A stretch of DNA of 64,000 bases from Paenibacillus sp. FSL H7-0326 (GCF_001955535.1 NZ_MPVN01000002.1:930001-994000); one strand, 5' to 3'. Shown: positions 28,332 to 37,398, counted from the first letter of the stretch. Made by a program: numbers and translations. Notes: generated by a model from the sequence alone, not told the origin.

Positions 28332-28463
28332 ATGTTCCAAATGACCACTTACTTGACTCCACACACCCAGACGTTTGTGAATATGAGCTATGCGGAGATG
28401 ACTCCGTGTCCAGACCAGAATCTGCAGCATGTGTGCAAGGCTGAGGTGAAATCTCATGCCTAA
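28332..28463 (+). CDS. 43-residue leader-type ORF before acyltransferase
   Basis: An ATG with SD AAAGGAAAGG 7 nt upstream opens a 43-codon frame (MFQMTTYLTPHTQTFVNMSY, ending VKSHA) that overlaps the acyltransferase start by 8 nt. There is no signal peptide or known family. It may be a small protein or a translation-coupling leader for the acyltransferase. A TTGAAATTG-type promoter region precedes it but was not resolved. Confidence 0.45.
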   Translation: MFQMTTYLTPHTQTFVNMSYAEMTPCPDQNLQHVCKAEVKSHA

Positions 28464-30459
28464 ATCGATAAAAACAGGCTCCCGGTATATGCCGGGGCTG
28501 GATGGACTCAGAGCCTTGGCGCTGTTTGGCGTTATGTGCTACCACTGGGGGCTTGATGAAGCTCCTGGTGGATTTCTAGGTGTCAGCATTTTCTTTGTAT
28601 TATCCGGCTATTTAATTACGAACATCCTCGCCATAGAGTGGCATCATCATGGGAGAATTGATCTGAAGCAATTCTGGTATAGGAGGTTCAGGCGACTTCT
28701 GCCCGCGATGCTGATCATGCTCCTTATGACCGTGGTGTGGATGACCTTATTTGATACTTCTCGGCTCGCTTCCTTGCGTTATGACGTTGTTGCTGCCGTT
28801 ACATACATAAGCAATTGGCAATTTATTTTCCAGGATATATCCTACTTCGAATCGTTTAGTCCGCCCTCTCCGCTTGGACATATGTGGTCCCTGGCCGTAG
28901 AAGAGCAGTTCTACCTCCTATGGCCGCTTCTTATGCTGGTTGGACTCAAATGGTTTCCAAAACGAGGCCAGATGTTTGTATTTATTTGTACGCTGGCTGC
29001 ATTGTCGGCGCTTCTCATGGCCCTGCTTCATGAGCCGGGTTCGGATCCAAGCCGAGTCTATTTCGGAACAGATACCCGGGCATTCGGGCTGCTGTCCGGT
29101 GCTGCCCTTGCCATTGTGTGGCCCAGCTACAAGTTATCTGGCAGAGTCCAGAGGGTGGCACAGCTGGGTCTGGATCTAACAGGCATAGGTGCGCTGCTGC
29201 TCGTGCTATATATGATGTGGAGCACTGACCGCTACGCGTCATGGCTGTATAACGGCGGGATGCTCCTCTTCTCGATTGCAGCAGCTGTTCTAGTAGCCGT
29301 TCTGGCGCACCCGGCTTCCCTGCTTGCCAAAGTCCTTGGAGCAGGACCCCTGCGCTGGATCGGGATTCGATCCTATGGCATCTATTTGTGGCATTATCCT
29401 GTACTGATTCTGACGAGTCCCGGAGGGAATCCGGAAGGAATCGGAGCTTTTTATACCTTTCTGCAGGTCGCTGCAAGCGTCATTCTGGCCTCTCTGTCCT
29501 GGAAGTACATTGAACAACCGATACGTGAAGGCGCTCTTCGTGTATGGTGGCATGATGTACGGCATCCGAAGCGTCGAAGCTGTGTATTTACACCAAGACG
29601 TCTTGCTGTCTATTGCAGCTCACTTCTGTTCATCGGCATCTTTTGTATCGGAATGACGATGAATATATCGGATGCGAAGAAACAAGAAGCAAACGGAGTC
29701 TTCTCTGAATTTCCTTCTCCGGAGAATGCAGGGCCGGCCCCTGACCAACAACAGGAGAAGGAACCTGTTCCGGATGAAGAGCAGACAGATGGAGAGCAGC
29801 CAAGTGCTGAAGAACCCAATGGTGGAGAGCCCGATGCTGAAGAGCCCAATGCTAAAGAACCTAACGATGGAGAATCCAATGGCGAAGCTGCAACAGATTC
29901 AGATCCGGAGAAGAACGGGAACAATGATGCTGAAAAGGATACAGCCCCGGAGGATATAAAGGATACACCGGCAGATCATCAAGTGAAGCCGATGTCCGGC
30001 GCTTCCATTACGGCCATTGGTGATTCAGTAATGGTCGGAGTAACTCCCTGCCTGGAGAAGCTGCTTCCGGGTATAACTGTGGATGCAGAGATCGGAAGAC
30101 AGATGAGCCATGCAGCTGATCTACTCCCGGCACTTGAAGCGAAGGATCGTCTATCCGGCACCGTCATTATTGGACTTGGCACGAATGGTGCTTTTTCGGA
30201 GAAGAGCCTGACCTCCCTGCTGGACTCTCTTCAATCCGCCGAACAAGTCCTTCTCGTGAACACGAGAGTACCCAAGGATTGGGAGGAGAACGTAAACAAG
30301 ATGCTGTCCGAGATCGGAAGCAAATATTCGAATACGACAATCATCGATTGGCACGAAGCCAGCAAGGATCATCCCGAATATTTTAGAGAAGATGGTGTTC
30401 ACCTGGAGCCTGCGGGTGCTGAAGCTTATACTCGTCTAATTATGAGTGTACTTGGTTAA
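28456..30459 (+). CDS. OatA-like membrane O-acyltransferase with SGNH domain
   Basis: 667 residues, SD GAGGTGA. Residues about 15-360 form the acyltransferase-3 domain with ten or so helices; signature blocks are PGLDGLRALALFGVMCYHWG, GVSIFFVLSGYLITNIL, FWYRRFRRLLPAML and HMWSLAVEEQFYLLWPL. A Glu/Pro/Asn-rich low-complexity linker (about 415-495) leads to an extracellular SGNH esterase domain: ITAIGDSVMVG, VIIGLGTNGAF, DGVHLEPAG (Ser, Asn and Asp-xx-His). Such proteins move acetyl groups across the membrane onto peptidoglycan or surface glycans, giving lysozyme resistance. Confidence 0.9.
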   Translation: MPKSIKTGSRYMPGLDGLRALALFGVMCYHWGLDEAPGGFLGVSIFFVLSGYLITNILAIEWHHHGRIDLKQFWYRRFRRLLPAMLIMLLMTVVWMTLFDTSRLASLRYDVVAAVTYISNWQFIFQDISYFESFSPPSPLGHMWSLAVEEQFYLLWPLLMLVGLKWFPKRGQMFVFICTLAALSALLMALLHEPGSDPSRVYFGTDTRAFGLLSGAALAIVWPSYKLSGRVQRVAQLGLDLTGIGALLLVLYMMWSTDRYASWLYNGGMLLFSIAAAVLVAVLAHPASLLAKVLGAGPLRWIGIRSYGIYLWHYPVLILTSPGGNPEGIGAFYTFLQVAASVILASLSWKYIEQPIREGALRVWWHDVRHPKRRSCVFTPRRLAVYCSSLLFIGIFCIGMTMNISDAKKQEANGVFSEFPSPENAGPAPDQQQEKEPVPDEEQTDGEQPSAEEPNGGEPDAEEPNAKEPNDGESNGEAATDSDPEKNGNNDAEKDTAPEDIKDTPADHQVKPMSGASITAIGDSVMVGVTPCLEKLLPGITVDAEIGRQMSHAADLLPALEAKDRLSGTVIIGLGTNGAFSEKSLTSLLDSLQSAEQVLLVNTRVPKDWEENVNKMLSEIGSKYSNTTIIDWHEASKDHPEYFREDGVHLEPAGAEAYTRLIMSVLG

Positions 30460-30499
30460 ATGAAGATATTTTGAAATCATCCTTACCATACAAATTATG

Positions 30500-30529
30500 T
30501 TTACAAATCAGGGGTCTGCCCCCTATAAT
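30500..30529 (+). promoter_or_regulatory. Sigma-A-type promoter of leader/sRNA
   Basis: TTTACA (30500-30505), 18-nt spacer, TATAAT (30524-30529). The spacer contains an inverted repeat GGGG-TCTG-CCCC that could be an operator. Confidence 0.6.
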
Positions 30530-30534
30530 AAGAT

Positions 30535-30651
30535 AGTAATTGACCAACAGTACGTGATTGGTGTCTGATTTATCTCTTAAAAGAGCTGCGCAATCTTACA
30601 GATTTGCATCAAGCGATTAAAGGATTTTTCCTCCTTTAATCGCTTTTTTTG
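30535..30651 (+). ncRNA. Candidate structured sRNA or yitT leader
   Basis: About 115 nt from a good promoter to a strong terminator without a credible reading frame. Predicted hairpins: AGATA...TATCT enclosing GACCAA/TTGG-GTC, then GCAATC/GATT-TGC, then the terminator. It could be a stand-alone small RNA or an attenuating leader of the YitT-family gene that follows. No known riboswitch motif was recognised. Confidence 0.5.
30611..30651 (+). terminator. Intrinsic terminator of the leader/sRNA
   Basis: Perfect 14-bp stem AAGCGATTAAAGGA/TCCTTTAATCGCTT with a seven-base loop and a T-run of seven, 57 nt before the next start codon. Confidence 0.85.
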
Positions 30652-30707
30652 TGTGATTGAATTCATTTCCAAGTTTTTTAATGCATTAGATTCATGGAGG
30701 GTTTGTT

Positions 30708-31544
30708 ATGAAAAAAAGAATGTATGATATGGTCATGCTGCTTGCAGGAGCATTTATCTTCGCGCTAGCAGTCAATTTGTTTGTCATTCCCAATGATTTC
30801 GGAGAAGGCGGCGTTACGGGGATTTCAATCGTTCTCTATTATTTGTTTCAGTGGTCGCCTGCCCTGGTCGGCTTCGTCATCAACGGCATTCTGCTCGTGA
30901 TCGGCTACAAGCTGCTCGACAAGCAGACAACCTATTACACCATTATTGTCGTTGCGTTTAATTCCTTGTTCCTGTACTGGACTGAGGACTGGTCGATTCC
31001 GGCTGACGAGCCGGTACTGAATGCCATATTTGCCGGACTGCTCGCTGGCCTCGGTATCGGACTAATTATACGTGTTGGCGGGACCACGGCCGGGACAACG
31101 ATCCTGGCACGTCTCGCTAACAAATATCTGGATTGGAACATTAGTTACGCGCTGCTCTTTTTCGATATTATTGTGGCGATACTCTCCATCTTTGTCATCG
31201 GTATTGAGAATTTCATGTTCACCATCCTGATCCTGTATATCGGTACCAAAGCGATGGATTTCATTATTGAAGGGCTCAATCCGAAAAAAGCCGTTACCAT
31301 CGTGTCAGCCAAGCATAATGCAATTGCTTCGAAGGTGACCGATATTATGGACCGTGGTGTATCCGTGCTTCGAGGCTACGGCTACTACACCGGTCAGGAG
31401 AAGGAAATTCTGTATATCGTGATCAGCAAGCAGGAAGTGTCGATGCTGAAGAAAATTGTAAAATCCGAGGATCCCTCCGCTTTTGTAACGATTCACGATG
31501 TTCGTGACGTATTCGGAGAAGGGTTTATTGATATTTCCAAATAA
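30708..31544 (+). CDS. YitT-family membrane protein (DUF161/DUF2179)
   Basis: 278 residues, SD GGAGGG. Five or six N-terminal helices include the family blocks FALAVNLFVIPNDFGEGGVTG and GLGIGLIIRVGGTTAGTTIL. The C-terminal cytoplasmic DUF2179 domain (about 185-275) has GVSVLRGYGYYTGQEKEILY and VTIHDVRDVFGEGF. This family occurs in many copies in Bacillales; transport or stress roles are suspected but not established. A terminator stands upstream and no promoter is obvious between it and the gene, so read-through regulation is plausible. Confidence 0.88.
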   Translation: MKKRMYDMVMLLAGAFIFALAVNLFVIPNDFGEGGVTGISIVLYYLFQWSPALVGFVINGILLVIGYKLLDKQTTYYTIIVVAFNSLFLYWTEDWSIPADEPVLNAIFAGLLAGLGIGLIIRVGGTTAGTTILARLANKYLDWNISYALLFFDIIVAILSIFVIGIENFMFTILILYIGTKAMDFIIEGLNPKKAVTIVSAKHNAIASKVTDIMDRGVSVLRGYGYYTGQEKEILYIVISKQEVSMLKKIVKSEDPSAFVTIHDVRDVFGEGFIDISK

Positions 31545-31565
31545 ATAAGTATAACATCCTGACAG

Positions 31566-31591
31566 CCGCGCTGAATAAGCGCGGTTTTTTT
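31566..31591 (+). terminator. Terminator after YitT-family gene
   Basis: CCGCGCT/AGCGCGG stem, five-base loop, T-run of seven. Confidence 0.85.
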
Positions 31592-31770
31592 AATTCCTAA
31601 TGGATACAACGTTTTACGTCGGTTAAAGTCAATTCTCCGCTTCTTGTGAACATTTTTAAAGAAATATGATTATAAGACTAGCTTTCAGCCAATAATTTAA
31701 AATAAATATTATTTTGCTATGTACAATAGTGTGTGTCATACAGTATAATGTGATCAGGAGTTGATGATAA

Positions 31771-32106
31771 ATGAATGATGTAACAGAAACGATACAGAAT
31801 TTACTAAGCGAACTTAGACGAGGAAGCATCATTATCGCCGTACTCAGCCAGTTGTCAGAACCGCAATACGGTTATTCGCTCGTCAGTGTGCTCGAGGACA
31901 AAGGGCTGTCTGTTGATCCCGGCACACTATATCCCTTGCTTCGCAGACTAGAGAAACAAGAGCTTCTAATGAGCAGCTGGGATACGAATGAAACCCGTCC
32001 CCGGAAGTACTATACCATTACTCCGTTCGGTCAGGACGTCTATGATGGAGTATGCCGGGAATGGTTGTCACTGACTGAGAGTATGAAGAACATTATTGAA
32101 ACCTAA
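31771..32106 (+). CDS. PadR-family transcriptional regulator
   Basis: 111 residues, SD CAGGAG. The winged-helix block LSEPQYGYSLVSVLEDKGLS followed by GTLYPLLRRLEKQELL (about 50-65) and PRKYYTITPFGQDVY is the PadR N-terminal domain. These are small repressors. It overlaps in mRNA with, and sits 13 nt before, a HAAS-domain membrane protein, a pairing common in Firmicutes in which PadR regulates its own operon. Confidence 0.9.
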   Translation: MNDVTETIQNLLSELRRGSIIIAVLSQLSEPQYGYSLVSVLEDKGLSVDPGTLYPLLRRLEKQELLMSSWDTNETRPRKYYTITPFGQDVYDGVCREWLSLTESMKNIIET

Positions 32107-32119
32107 GGAGGATAAGAAA

Positions 32120-33148
32120 ATGGAACTTATTGAGCGTTATGTGTACGCAGTCACACAGAGACTGCCCGAGAAACTTAGAGCAGACATATCGAAGGAGCTG
32201 CATGGACTGATTGAAGATATGCTGGAGGAACACGCTGCATCAGATGAAATTACAGACCAACAGGTAGAGAGCGTACTGAAAGAACTGGGACATCCGGAGG
32301 TGATGGCTGCAAGATACGCGGGCGAACGCTATCTCATTGGTCCAGCGTTGTATTCTAGTTACATGACCGTCATGAAAGTTGTTCTTGCTTCTTTGTTGAT
32401 CGCACTCAGTATATTCACCATAATTGAAGCCATCATGACGCCTGGCCATATTTTGGACCACTTCACCCATCTCCTCGTTGATATTTTCATCTCTATTTCT
32501 CAAGCCATCGCATGGGTTACGGTCATATTTGCACTCATTGAATACAGGCAGCGGAGAAAATCGACTTCACCAAACAACGAAAATTCGATGAAAGAATGGA
32601 ATCCGAAAGATCTGCAGGCTTTGCCTGATCACGGTACAGAGATCAAAAAGTCAGACCCGATTGCCAGTATCATTTTCATTACTTTGTTTACGGCACTGTT
32701 TGCCTTAAATGTGGAGTTACTTGCTGTGTACCGAATTAGTGATCAGGGCTTCTTCTCCATTCCGTTCATCAGCTCAGCCGGAATTGAGAAGTATGTACCT
32801 TTCATCTGGCTGTTAGGAGCCGTAGGCATTTTGGGGGAAATATTTAAACTGATTCTTCGCAAAAAGACGACTTCTCTACTCGCCTACCATATATTGTTCA
32901 GTGTGCTCTCATTTGTCCTCGCCTGGATTATGCTTCAGGATACTTCGTTCTGGAATGCATCATTCATTAGTCAACTGGAAGCCGCGGGCCTTATTATTCC
33001 CGGAGAAGAAAGCCATGAGATCGTCTCCAGCCTATGGTCAGGACTAAGTCAGAACTTGATCTATCTTATAGCCATCATCAGCCTAGTCGACTTGGGAAGC
33101 GAAATCTACAAATGGAGCCGCAGCAAAAAGTTCACAGGCCGTGCATAA
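32120..33148 (+). CDS. HAAS-domain membrane protein
   Basis: 342 residues from ATG 32120 with SD AAGGAGG. The N-terminal HAAS signature is ELIERYVYAVTQRLPEKLRA, followed by ISKELHGLIEDMLEEH and SVLKELGHPEVMAARYAG. About six membrane helices follow (VVLASLLIALSIFTIIEAIM, VTVIFALIEY, IIFITLFTALFALNVELLAV). HAAS proteins are paired with PadR regulators and thought to act as anti-regulators or in membrane stress sensing. The gene ends at its own terminator, which overlaps the stop. Confidence 0.82.
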   Translation: MELIERYVYAVTQRLPEKLRADISKELHGLIEDMLEEHAASDEITDQQVESVLKELGHPEVMAARYAGERYLIGPALYSSYMTVMKVVLASLLIALSIFTIIEAIMTPGHILDHFTHLLVDIFISISQAIAWVTVIFALIEYRQRRKSTSPNNENSMKEWNPKDLQALPDHGTEIKKSDPIASIIFITLFTALFALNVELLAVYRISDQGFFSIPFISSAGIEKYVPFIWLLGAVGILGEIFKLILRKKTTSLLAYHILFSVLSFVLAWIMLQDTSFWNASFISQLEAAGLIIPGEESHEIVSSLWSGLSQNLIYLIAIISLVDLGSEIYKWSRSKKFTGRA

Positions 33149-33162
33149 GCACGGTTTTTTTT
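33139..33162 (+). terminator. Terminator of PadR-HAAS operon
   Basis: CCGTGC/GCACGG stem, ATAA loop and eight T residues; it overlaps the last codons. Confidence 0.8.
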
Positions 33163-33365
33163 ACGTTCTATAAGATTAGTGCGCCGTTCAAACTGTAGGA
33201 AGCAAAGGTTACGACGGATTCGTTATCGGCATTGTTAATTGATTTTTTTTTTACCATTTCAAGCGGTTATGAGCAGGAATTAATATCCAGTAGGCGAATA
33301 ATATTCCCTGTCAGATTCTCAAGGCATATCGGCATCTCTCATATTCGATAAGGAGTTGATTCTAC

Positions 33366-34175
33366 TTGAGCAATTATCACACGGCACACACGCAAAATGT
33401 CATTAAACCGATAGAAAACCAGATAACCAGCCTGTTTGTTCATGTTTCAGATGTACGAAGAGCAACTGAGTGGTACAGTCAATTGCTGGGCCTTCCAATT
33501 AGGGAAGATCGTCTGAGCTCGGGACCTGTGTATTGGTTTGATCTGCCGGAGGCTCACCTGATTCTGGACTCCAACACCGAGAATCGAAAAAATCCGGAGT
33601 GGCGTGAAGAGATGAAGCCTCGCTTCATGCTCGCCTGCAGCAATATCGATGCGGCTTACGAACATGCTGAGCAGCAGGCTGCGACATACTCCAAGCCCTA
33701 TCATCATGGCCCAATGGCTTATTTCAACTTCAGTGACTCCGATGGAAATACACTCATGGTAAGCCGTAATACGGATTCCACTGAGACAGACGCATGGAAC
33801 CCCGCTGATGGTGTCAGTCCAATCCTTCCCCGAATTGGTGGTGTCTTTGTCGATGTCACCGATATGAAGTCCGCTGTCCGCTGGTATACAGCGCTGTTCA
33901 GTCTGCCTTATGACGACAAGAACACGGATGGACCCATTTACAGCGTTCCTATGACAAGCGGGCCGGTACTGCTTCTGGATCAGCATCGCTCTTTGCGCCA
34001 GGAAGATTTTACAGAGCTCTTCTACTTCGAAACAAACGACATAGAGGCCTCCTATCAATACGTCCTGGATCAAGGCTTTCAAGTGGCAGGTGAACCGAAT
34101 CACTTCGAGGATTTATCCGAATTTGCCGTAATTGATCCAGATGGAAACCGCATCGTTATAGCATGTATGAAATAA
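33366..34175 (+). CDS. Two-domain VOC (glyoxalase/dioxygenase-fold) protein
   Basis: 269 residues from a TTG with AAGGAG 10 nt upstream. Two tandem VOC units: about 18-135 (ITSLFVHVSDVRRATEWYSQLLG, FSDSDGNTLMV) and about 150-268 (GGVFVDVTDMKSAVRWYTALF, VIDPDGNRIVI). The terminal DPDGN and SDGN motifs carry the metal-ligand-adjacent residues of the fold. Substrate unknown. Followed by a bidirectional terminator. Confidence 0.82.
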   Translation: MSNYHTAHTQNVIKPIENQITSLFVHVSDVRRATEWYSQLLGLPIREDRLSSGPVYWFDLPEAHLILDSNTENRKNPEWREEMKPRFMLACSNIDAAYEHAEQQAATYSKPYHHGPMAYFNFSDSDGNTLMVSRNTDSTETDAWNPADGVSPILPRIGGVFVDVTDMKSAVRWYTALFSLPYDDKNTDGPIYSVPMTSGPVLLLDQHRSLRQEDFTELFYFETNDIEASYQYVLDQGFQVAGEPNHFEDLSEFAVIDPDGNRIVIACMK

Positions 34176-34207
34176 TAATTAGAATTTTGTTCCTGAACAG
34201 CAAAAAA

Positions 34208-34237
34208 AGAGCCTGAAACCATAATGGTTCAGGCTCT
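34208..34237. terminator. Bidirectional terminator between VOC and SDR genes
   Basis: AGAGCCTGAAACC with GGTTCAGGCTCT, preceded by an A-run, serves convergent genes. Confidence 0.8.
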
Positions 34238-34253
34238 TGAATATTCTGCCTTA

Positions 34254-35021
34254 TTATTGACCGACCATACCGCCGTCAACGGTGTATAGAGATGCTGTAA
34301 CGAAGGAAGCTTCATCAGACAGCAGGAAGTTCATTACCGCTGCCACTTCTTCCGGCTTGCCGTAACGGCCCATCGGAGTAGCAGCTTCGTTCGCTTTTTT
34401 GTACTCTTCAGCTGCACCGGAGTTTGCTTCGATCTGCTCCATCATACGTGTTGCAATCGTACCTGGAAGAACCGCATTGACACGGATTCCGAATGAAGCC
34501 AGCTCATTAGCTGCTACACGAGTAAGACCAATGACAGCATGCTTGGACATAATGTAAGGAGACATACCTGGAGCTCCCATGAGGCCTGCTAGAGATGAAG
34601 TATTCAGGATTGCGCCTGAATTTTGTTCTTTCATCACTGGAATGACATATTTCAGACCAAGGAATACCCCACGAACATTGACGTTATATACGAGGTCAAG
34701 GGCTTGTACACTCATCTCATCGATTGTTGCTGTAGGACCCTCAATACCCGCATTGTTTGCAAAATAGTCAACAGTGCCAAACTTCTCAACGGCTTTGTTC
34801 ACATAATTTTGCACATCTTCTTCTTTGGACACATCGGCTGCAACAGCCAGAGAGTTGGAATCGTTAAGACCCAAATCTGCAATCGTTGCTTTAATTGCTT
34901 CTTCTTTGAGGTCAACGAGAACTACGTTAATGTTGCGCTCTGCCAAACGACGTACCAGTTCTTTACCAATACCGCCTGCTGCTCCTGTAACAATGGCTGT
35001 TTTTGCTTGTGATTGACTCAT
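34254..35021 (-). CDS. Short-chain dehydrogenase/reductase
   Basis: 255 residues from ATG 35021. Classical SDR motifs: TGAAGGIGKELV (NAD(P)-binding TGxxxGxG), NNAGIEG, the catalytic Ser-Tyr-Lys in LNTSSLAGL and YIMSKHAVIGL, and a C-terminal SDEASFVTASLYTVDGG. It reduces or oxidises an alcohol/ketone; the substrate is not evident. It diverges from the TetR-fabV pair with inverted repeats in the shared spacer, suggesting common control. Confidence 0.88.
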   Translation of the reverse strand: MSQSQAKTAIVTGAAGGIGKELVRRLAERNINVVLVDLKEEAIKATIADLGLNDSNSLAVAADVSKEEDVQNYVNKAVEKFGTVDYFANNAGIEGPTATIDEMSVQALDLVYNVNVRGVFLGLKYVIPVMKEQNSGAILNTSSLAGLMGAPGMSPYIMSKHAVIGLTRVAANELASFGIRVNAVLPGTIATRMMEQIEANSGAAEEYKKANEAATPMGRYGKPEEVAAVMNFLLSDEASFVTASLYTVDGGMVGQ

Positions 35022-35194
35022 TGTATATTCGCTTCCTTTTCTATGAAATAATAGCTGCAGCATCCACGAAGGATGGCATACAGTTGTAAAGCTTGAATCT
35101 TTTAGTTAGTAACTCACTTCCTGTTTATCGTACACCTCTCCAAAAAGAAGGACAATAATCAGTATTCACAAAATTGTCATCTAATCGACACATA

Positions 35195-35213
35195 AAATTT
35201 AACTGTTAAATTT
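35195..35213. promoter_or_regulatory. Inverted repeat, TetR operator candidate
   Basis: AAATTTAA-CTG-TTAAATTT, a perfect 19-bp palindrome in the 360-bp spacer between the divergent SDR and TetR genes. Confidence 0.4.
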
Positions 35214-35219
35214 ACAATT

Positions 35220-35256
35220 AGAAATTGGACACGCACGTTCCACATGTTCAATTTCT
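35220..35256. promoter_or_regulatory. Longer inverted repeat in SDR-TetR spacer
   Basis: AGAAATTG and CAATTTCT arms flank a 21-bp centre whose outer ACA/TGT also pair. It may be a second operator or a leader hairpin. The rest of the spacer shows no gene. Confidence 0.35.
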
Positions 35257-35381
35257 CGTAATTTGGGAACCACGAAGACTTACGATATAATAATTAACAA
35301 CGTAATCCATCTCACACTACCTTTTAATATGTTATGAAACGGATTTAATTATGTACGAATAGGATAGGAGTCTACAGGTAA

Positions 35382-35972
35382 ATGGAAGATACGAACGACA
35401 GAAGAAGCAAACGAACACGGCTTGCCCTTAAAGTCGCTTTTATCGAGCTGGTGCTTGAAAAAGGATATGAGGCTACCACGATAATGGACATTGCCAGCCG
35501 TGCAGACTACAATCGTGGAACATTTTATAACCACTATATAGATAAAGAGGATTTGCTTAGAGATATCAAAGGAGAGTTTTTGCAAGGGGTTTCAATCGCT
35601 TTGCTTGCTCCTTATCAAGGTATGGAGCGGGTTGATGCGGACAAGATTTATCCTTCTACGCTACGTCTCTTGGAGCATATTGAGCAGCACAAGGATCAGT
35701 TCAAAGCCCTTCTCTCTATCAGCAACGATCTTTCATACGATATCTACAATCTACTGAAAGATGCGATGAGGAATGATATGCATATTGTGATGGATGATTC
35801 CTCAAGAACAATAGACTATGAGATCATGCTCAGCTACCGCATGTCAGCTTTTGTAGGTGTTATTATGTACTGGGCAGAAACCGACTTTAAATACTCAGCC
35901 AGCTATATGGCAGAGCAGGTGATGATCCAAACGAATCAAAATCTGAATTACATTGAGTTCAAGAATCGATGA
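35382..35972 (+). CDS. TetR-family transcriptional regulator
   Basis: 196 residues. The N-terminal helix-turn-helix ATTIMDIASRADYNRGTFYNHY (about 27-48, in two overlapping blocks) and YIDKEDLLRDI are typical. The C-terminal ligand domain contains ALLAPYQGMERVDADKIY and ends in a TetR_C_7-like dimer region. It lies about 100 nt upstream of fabV in the same orientation and opposite an SDR, so it probably represses both in response to a fatty-acid-like or antibacterial ligand (inference). Confidence 0.85.
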   Translation: MEDTNDRRSKRTRLALKVAFIELVLEKGYEATTIMDIASRADYNRGTFYNHYIDKEDLLRDIKGEFLQGVSIALLAPYQGMERVDADKIYPSTLRLLEHIEQHKDQFKALLSISNDLSYDIYNLLKDAMRNDMHIVMDDSSRTIDYEIMLSYRMSAFVGVIMYWAETDFKYSASYMAEQVMIQTNQNLNYIEFKNR

Positions 35973-36075
35973 AGAAGGTTTTACTTTCTTGAAAAATTGT
36001 TACAATAGGGTGTGGCTGATCTAGATATCAGGCCAAGATATGTCTAACGAAGTGAAAGTGAGGAATTTTACGAAT

Positions 36076-37278
36076 ATGATTATAAAACCTAGAACTCGCG
36101 GCTTTATATGTACAACTGCACATCCAGTAGGATGCGCACGGCAGGTGGAGGAGCAAATTAAATATGTACAGGCTCAGCCGCAAATTAATGGTGGACCAAA
36201 GAACGTACTTGTACTTGGTGCTTCTACAGGCTACGGCCTGTCCTCCCGCATCGTAGCTGCCTTTGGTGCAGGTGCGAACACGATAGGAGTATACCGTCCA
36301 AGTGCAGGAAGTGAGAAAAGAACGGCTTCTGCGGGCTGGTACAACTCCGCTGCATTTGAACAGGCTGCAAACGCCGCTGGACTTAAATCATACAGCGTGA
36401 ACGGAGATGCCTTCACAGATGAAACAAAACAAAAAACAGTAGAAGTCATTCGTGAGCAATTGGGACAGGTTGATCTTGTTATATACAGTGTAGCTGCGCC
36501 AAGACGCCAAGACCCTGCTACCGGTGAAATGGTTAACTCTGTGCTCAAACCGATCGGAGAAGCGTTCACGAACAAAACGGTTAACTTCCATACAGGTGAA
36601 GTCACAGAAGTCACCATTGAGCCTGCAACTGAGGAAGAAGTGCGTAACACCGTAACGGTAATGGGCGGTGATGATTGGAAGCTGTGGATTAAGGCTCTGA
36701 AGGACGGAGGAGTTCTGGCAGACCATGCCACGACAATTGCCTATTCCTATATTGGCTCTGAAATTACCCGTTCTATTTACCGTGAAGGATCCATCGGTAA
36801 GGCGAAGGATCATCTGGAGGCGACAGCACATCAGCTGAACGAGGAGCTGTCCAGTACGGGCGGACGAGCTTATGTTGCTGTAAGCAAAGCGCTGGTGACC
36901 CAGTCCAGCTCGGCAATCCCGATCGTTCCTCTGTATGTATCTGCGTTGTACAAGGTGATGAAGGAAAAAGGATTGCATGAAGGTACCGTTGAACAGATGT
37001 ACCGCTTATTTGCAGATCGTCTGTATCATGGCGAGCCAGCTCTGGTTGATGATGCAGGACGTATTCGTATCGATGATTGGGAGCTGCAAGAAGATGTACA
37101 GGAAGAGGTTCTTCGCATCTGGTCTGAGGTCAACAGTGACAACATCTATGACATTTCAGACCTGAAGGGATACAACCAAGAGTTCTTCCAGCTGTTTGGA
37201 TTCGAGATGGATGGTGTCGACTATGAGAGCGATGTAAATCCAGACGTCCAAATACCTGGCGCCTACAAAGTAGAATAA
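36076..37278 (+). CDS. fabV: Trans-2-enoyl-ACP/CoA reductase FabV
   Basis: 400 residues from ATG 36076, which gives the typical FabV start MIIKPRTRGFICTTAHPVG. The NADH fold contains VLVLGASTGYGLSSRI. The FabV-specific catalytic pattern Tyr-x8-Lys is met by IYREGSIGKAK (about 235-244). SVAAPRRQDP and the C-terminal FQLFGFEMDGVDYESDVNP are further family marks. It catalyses the last reductive step of fatty-acid elongation and is naturally less sensitive to triclosan than FabI. TetR control next door suggests an accessory, inducible isoform. Terminator at 37308. Confidence 0.93.
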   Translation: MIIKPRTRGFICTTAHPVGCARQVEEQIKYVQAQPQINGGPKNVLVLGASTGYGLSSRIVAAFGAGANTIGVYRPSAGSEKRTASAGWYNSAAFEQAANAAGLKSYSVNGDAFTDETKQKTVEVIREQLGQVDLVIYSVAAPRRQDPATGEMVNSVLKPIGEAFTNKTVNFHTGEVTEVTIEPATEEEVRNTVTVMGGDDWKLWIKALKDGGVLADHATTIAYSYIGSEITRSIYREGSIGKAKDHLEATAHQLNEELSSTGGRAYVAVSKALVTQSSSAIPIVPLYVSALYKVMKEKGLHEGTVEQMYRLFADRLYHGEPALVDDAGRIRIDDWELQEDVQEEVLRIWSEVNSDNIYDISDLKGYNQEFFQLFGFEMDGVDYESDVNPDVQIPGAYKVE

Positions 37279-37307
37279 GCTCGCAATTGCTGTGTGACAC
37301 ACAACCG

Positions 37308-37341
37308 GCCCCTCTGGATCATGATCCAGGGGCTTTTTTTT
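37308..37341 (+). terminator. Terminator after fabV
   Basis: GCCCCTCTGGATC/GATCCAGGGGC-type stem and a T-run of eight. Confidence 0.85.
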
Positions 37342-37398
37342 GCATGCCGATTCCATATCGATGTATAGCAAGTGATGAATTTCATATGAAAATAAGGA

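Noticed and set aside
29610..29959. ORFs in the Glu/Pro/Asn-rich linker region of the acyltransferase
   Set aside because: Low-complexity coding sequence produces open frames on both strands; the acyltransferase frame explains it.
36231..36978. Long minus-strand ORFs opposite fabV
   Set aside because: Shadows of the fabV coding frame; no SD and no protein-like features.
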